Shown here: positions 13,257 to 14,740 of the stretch, one piece after another
Layout: the number at the start of each line of letters is the position of its first letter
How positions within the stretch are numbered: the stretch's first letter is position 1
Source of the DNA: JAXHTH01 sp034211115
GTDB taxonomy: Bacteria > Planctomycetota > Phycisphaerae > Phycisphaerales > SM1A02
Reading direction: 5' to 3'
NCBI GenBank assembly: GCA_034211115.1
Contig: JAXHTH010000151.1
Coordinates: forward strand, 1-14,740
Length of the DNA stretch: 14,740 nucleotides
Notes under the pieces: model-generated
Database searches by the model: none
What the model was told of the DNA's origin: nothing
Seen by the model: only the letters and a program-made list of their open reading frames with translations
Position numbers and translations under genes: made by a program

Positions 13257-13931
13257 TCAGCGGCGACGACGGCTCACGAGACCGGCCAGACCGAGCAGGG
13301 CCAGAGCACCAGGCGCGGGAACGCCGTAGAGCTGGAAGGTCACGTCGTAGTACTCGGCGAACTGGTCGTACCCGGGCGTCCACATCGGAGCGCCAAGGTC
13401 CGGATAGGACACGTACGTCTGCTCACCGTTGAGGTTGCCCTGTCCGGCGGCGGAGGTCAGGTGGAAGAAGTTATCGACCGTGCCCTGCGGCTGCAGCGAG
13501 ACCCAGTAGGTCCCGGCGCCGAGGTTGACGTCCGGCAGATCGACGGTGTACTTGACCTCGGGACGGCTGAAGTACGAACTGCCCGTGAGTTCCTCGTCGG
13601 CGAGGGCGACCACGTCGTCGTAAATCCAGTTGCCCATGTCGGCGTCGGGGGCGCCGCCCACATCGGGGATGAAGGCCACGCGGAACGAGTCCGTCTGGCC
13701 GAGGCCGCCGCCTGCGTACCACACGCCGCTGAGAACCGCCTGCTGGATGGCGTAGCTGCCGCCCAGGACGAAGTCGTCAGCGACCATGCGGTCATAGGGC
13801 GTCCCGCTGAGGTCACCCTGGAAGTTGCTCAGGCCGTTGGTCCCGTCCGGTCCGCCGTTGTCAAAAATCAACTCGGCGGACGCGAAGGGGGCGACAGCCA
13901 GAGCCGCCACAAACGCGAATGCAAGTTTCAT
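13257..13931 (-). CDS. Exported protein with PEP-CTERM-like C-terminal sorting signal
   Basis: The 224-residue product starts with a signal peptide (MKLAFAFVAALAVAPFASAE, cleavage likely after ASA). The mature part is acidic and beta-rich, with ADDFVLGGSYAIQQAVLSGVW, DSFRVAFIPD and GAGTYWVSLQPQG, resembling the discoidin/lectin-like secreted proteins frequent in Phycisphaerae. It ends VPAPGALALLGLAGLVSRRRR: a proline-containing motif, a short hydrophobic helix and an arginine cluster, the layout of PEP-CTERM signals handled by exosortase in the inner membrane, with an APG variant. No exosortase gene is in the window. A good Shine-Dalgarno (AGGAGG, 9 bases before the ATG) lies in an AT-rich leader. 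The gene is probably monocistronic, ending at the shared terminator. The ligand or structural role is unknown. Confidence 0.88.
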   Translation of the reverse strand: MKLAFAFVAALAVAPFASAELIFDNGGPDGTNGLSNFQGDLSGTPYDRMVADDFVLGGSYAIQQAVLSGVWYAGGGLGQTDSFRVAFIPDVGGAPDADMGNWIYDDVVALADEELTGSSYFSRPEVKYTVDLPDVNLGAGTYWVSLQPQGTVDNFFHLTSAAGQGNLNGEQTYVSYPDLGAPMWTPGYDQFAEYYDVTFQLYGVPAPGALALLGLAGLVSRRRR

Positions 13932-13961
13932 TGTCGCTTTCCTCCTACTAAAGAGCAGAAT

Positions 13962-14477
13962 TCAAATATGGATTGAGCCTGCCGCAGTACACGATGCGGC
14001 AATCGGCCCCTTGCTCAGGTCAGCAGGAGCGCGCCCACCGGCGCACAGCGCCGGCGTTGCCGTCGAGACGGATTCCTCCGTTGTTTGCACACTCGGGCGC
14101 TCCTCCACGACGCTGCCCGCCAGCGTCAAGCGCCCTCTCTCTTCGTCGAAGCGCATTCTTCGACCGCGCAGCGCAAGATGCCTGCGCACGCTGTTACTCT
14201 GTTCCTTCTCCATGAGCATGTCAAGATTCAAGCCCCACGATCGGGCAAAATGACTCACATTGGATGCGTTGGATACAGCACGACGGATACGCGCAGTCAT
14301 TGCACGCAACGCCCGACTGGGACTCAATTCACTCGATTCGAGTACGTTCGTTTCGATGGTCTTGAGAATGTCCTGTTGATGACGGCCCCATCTCCGTTCA
14401 CCTGACTTCAAGATCCTGACATCCATCGCGCGCGGCGATCCTCCATCCTCGAGTGCGTCGGATGCGCGGCTCGTCAC
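13962..14477 (-). CDS. Doubtful hypothetical ORF
   Basis: A 171-codon open frame (GTG at 14477; ATG at 14426 is an alternative) encodes an arginine-rich product with a helical middle (TIETNVLESSELSPSRALRA, then IRRAVSNASNVSHFARSWGL). I recognise no family. No Shine-Dalgarno is evident at either start, and the C-terminal third has biased, non-protein-like composition. Base composition over 14090-14400 is clearly less GC-rich than the flanks, so this may be a degraded gene or acquired DNA. Its stop lies 30 bases upstream of the exported-protein start codon, within that gene's leader. Confidence 0.25.
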   Translation of the reverse strand: MTSRASDALEDGGSPRAMDVRILKSGERRWGRHQQDILKTIETNVLESSELSPSRALRAMTARIRRAVSNASNVSHFARSWGLNLDMLMEKEQSNSVRRHLALRGRRMRFDEERGRLTLAGSVVEERPSVQTTEESVSTATPALCAGGRAPADLSKGPIAASCTAAGSIHI

Positions 14478-14735
14478 GTCAGAGACGCTTCGCGCCGCGC
14501 ATACGCACGCTGTCGGGCGCCGATCAATCAGCCACGGAGGCGCGCAGAGCGATCGCGTATCCGGATCGCTTCATCCGGTCAATCGCGTAGCGTCGACGCG
14601 GCATGGACGCCTTCCCGTGAGGTGATTGGGGGAGCGACGGACGTGTCGGCGGCGAAGAACGGTCGCGAGCCGCTCCGCCTGCGCGCCACGACAGCGCCGC
14701 GGCGCCACCGGGCGAAGGAGGGGGAGGACTCAAAA
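14478..14735. other. Intergenic stretch without a supported gene
   Basis: Short open frames exist on both strands but none has a Shine-Dalgarno, family resemblance or consistent codon bias. The end of the stretch (14714-14727) is the purine-rich Shine-Dalgarno of the next gene. No promoter could be picked out with confidence. Confidence 0.4.
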
Positions 14736-14740
14736 ATGGA
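14736..14740 (+). CDS. Start of a gene running off the window
   Basis: ATG at 14736 is preceded by GAAGGAGGGGGAGG (14714-14727), with GGAGG ending 8 bases upstream, a strong Shine-Dalgarno. Only the first codon and part of the second are inside the window, so nothing can be said of the product. Confidence 0.45.

Overview
The window is GC-rich bacterial DNA. It most likely comes from a planctomycete of the Phycisphaerae type. The clues are a secreted protein ending in a PEP-CTERM-like tail (VPAPG, hydrophobic stretch, RRRR), dispersed GGA-loop hairpins, and purine-rich/pyrimidine-rich short-repeat arms of a kind I associate with planctomycete genomes. The taxonomic call is inference; there is no rRNA here.

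Layout, left to right. (1) 1-1432: the 3' part of a YfbK-type von Willebrand factor A protein, closed by a strong hairpin terminator. (2) 1589-9279, plus strand: a DNA-damage block made of an SRAP/YedK abasic-site protein, then imuA, imuB and dnaE2, the translesion mutasome cassette. imuA and imuB overlap, and dnaE2 follows imuB by 26 bases. (3) 9474-9725: a small zinc-ribbon protein with a C-terminal membrane helix. (4) 9790-11610, minus strand: a one-pass membrane protein, lexA, and an unrecognised gene that overlaps the start of lexA. (5) 11933-13138, plus strand: a class V aminotransferase of the isopenicillin-N epimerase-like group, divergent from the lexA unit. (6) 13257-13931, minus strand: the PEP-CTERM-like exported protein, sharing a bidirectional terminator with the aminotransferase. 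(7) 13932-14740: mostly unassigned, with one weak ORF and, at the very end, the start of a plus-strand gene.

How the genes work together: LexA is the SOS repressor. SRAP proteins, ImuA/ImuB and DnaE2 are usual SOS-regulon members, so most of the window is one damage-tolerance neighbourhood with its regulator alongside.

The most striking feature is dnaE2. Its reading frame is open for 1306 codons, about 250 more than usual. The excess is explained by three in-frame inserted hairpin elements. Two are about 115 bp. The third, about 520 bp, has 50-base inverted-repeat arms and carries, in another frame, a complete four-helix-bundle gene of the 23S rRNA intervening-sequence (S23/IVP) family. So a polymerase gene has been invaded by an intervening-sequence-like element and its apparent small derivatives without losing its frame. 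Solo arms of similar composition lie at the 5' end of dnaE2 and just after its stop, and imuA carries an in-frame 8-bp tandem repeat.
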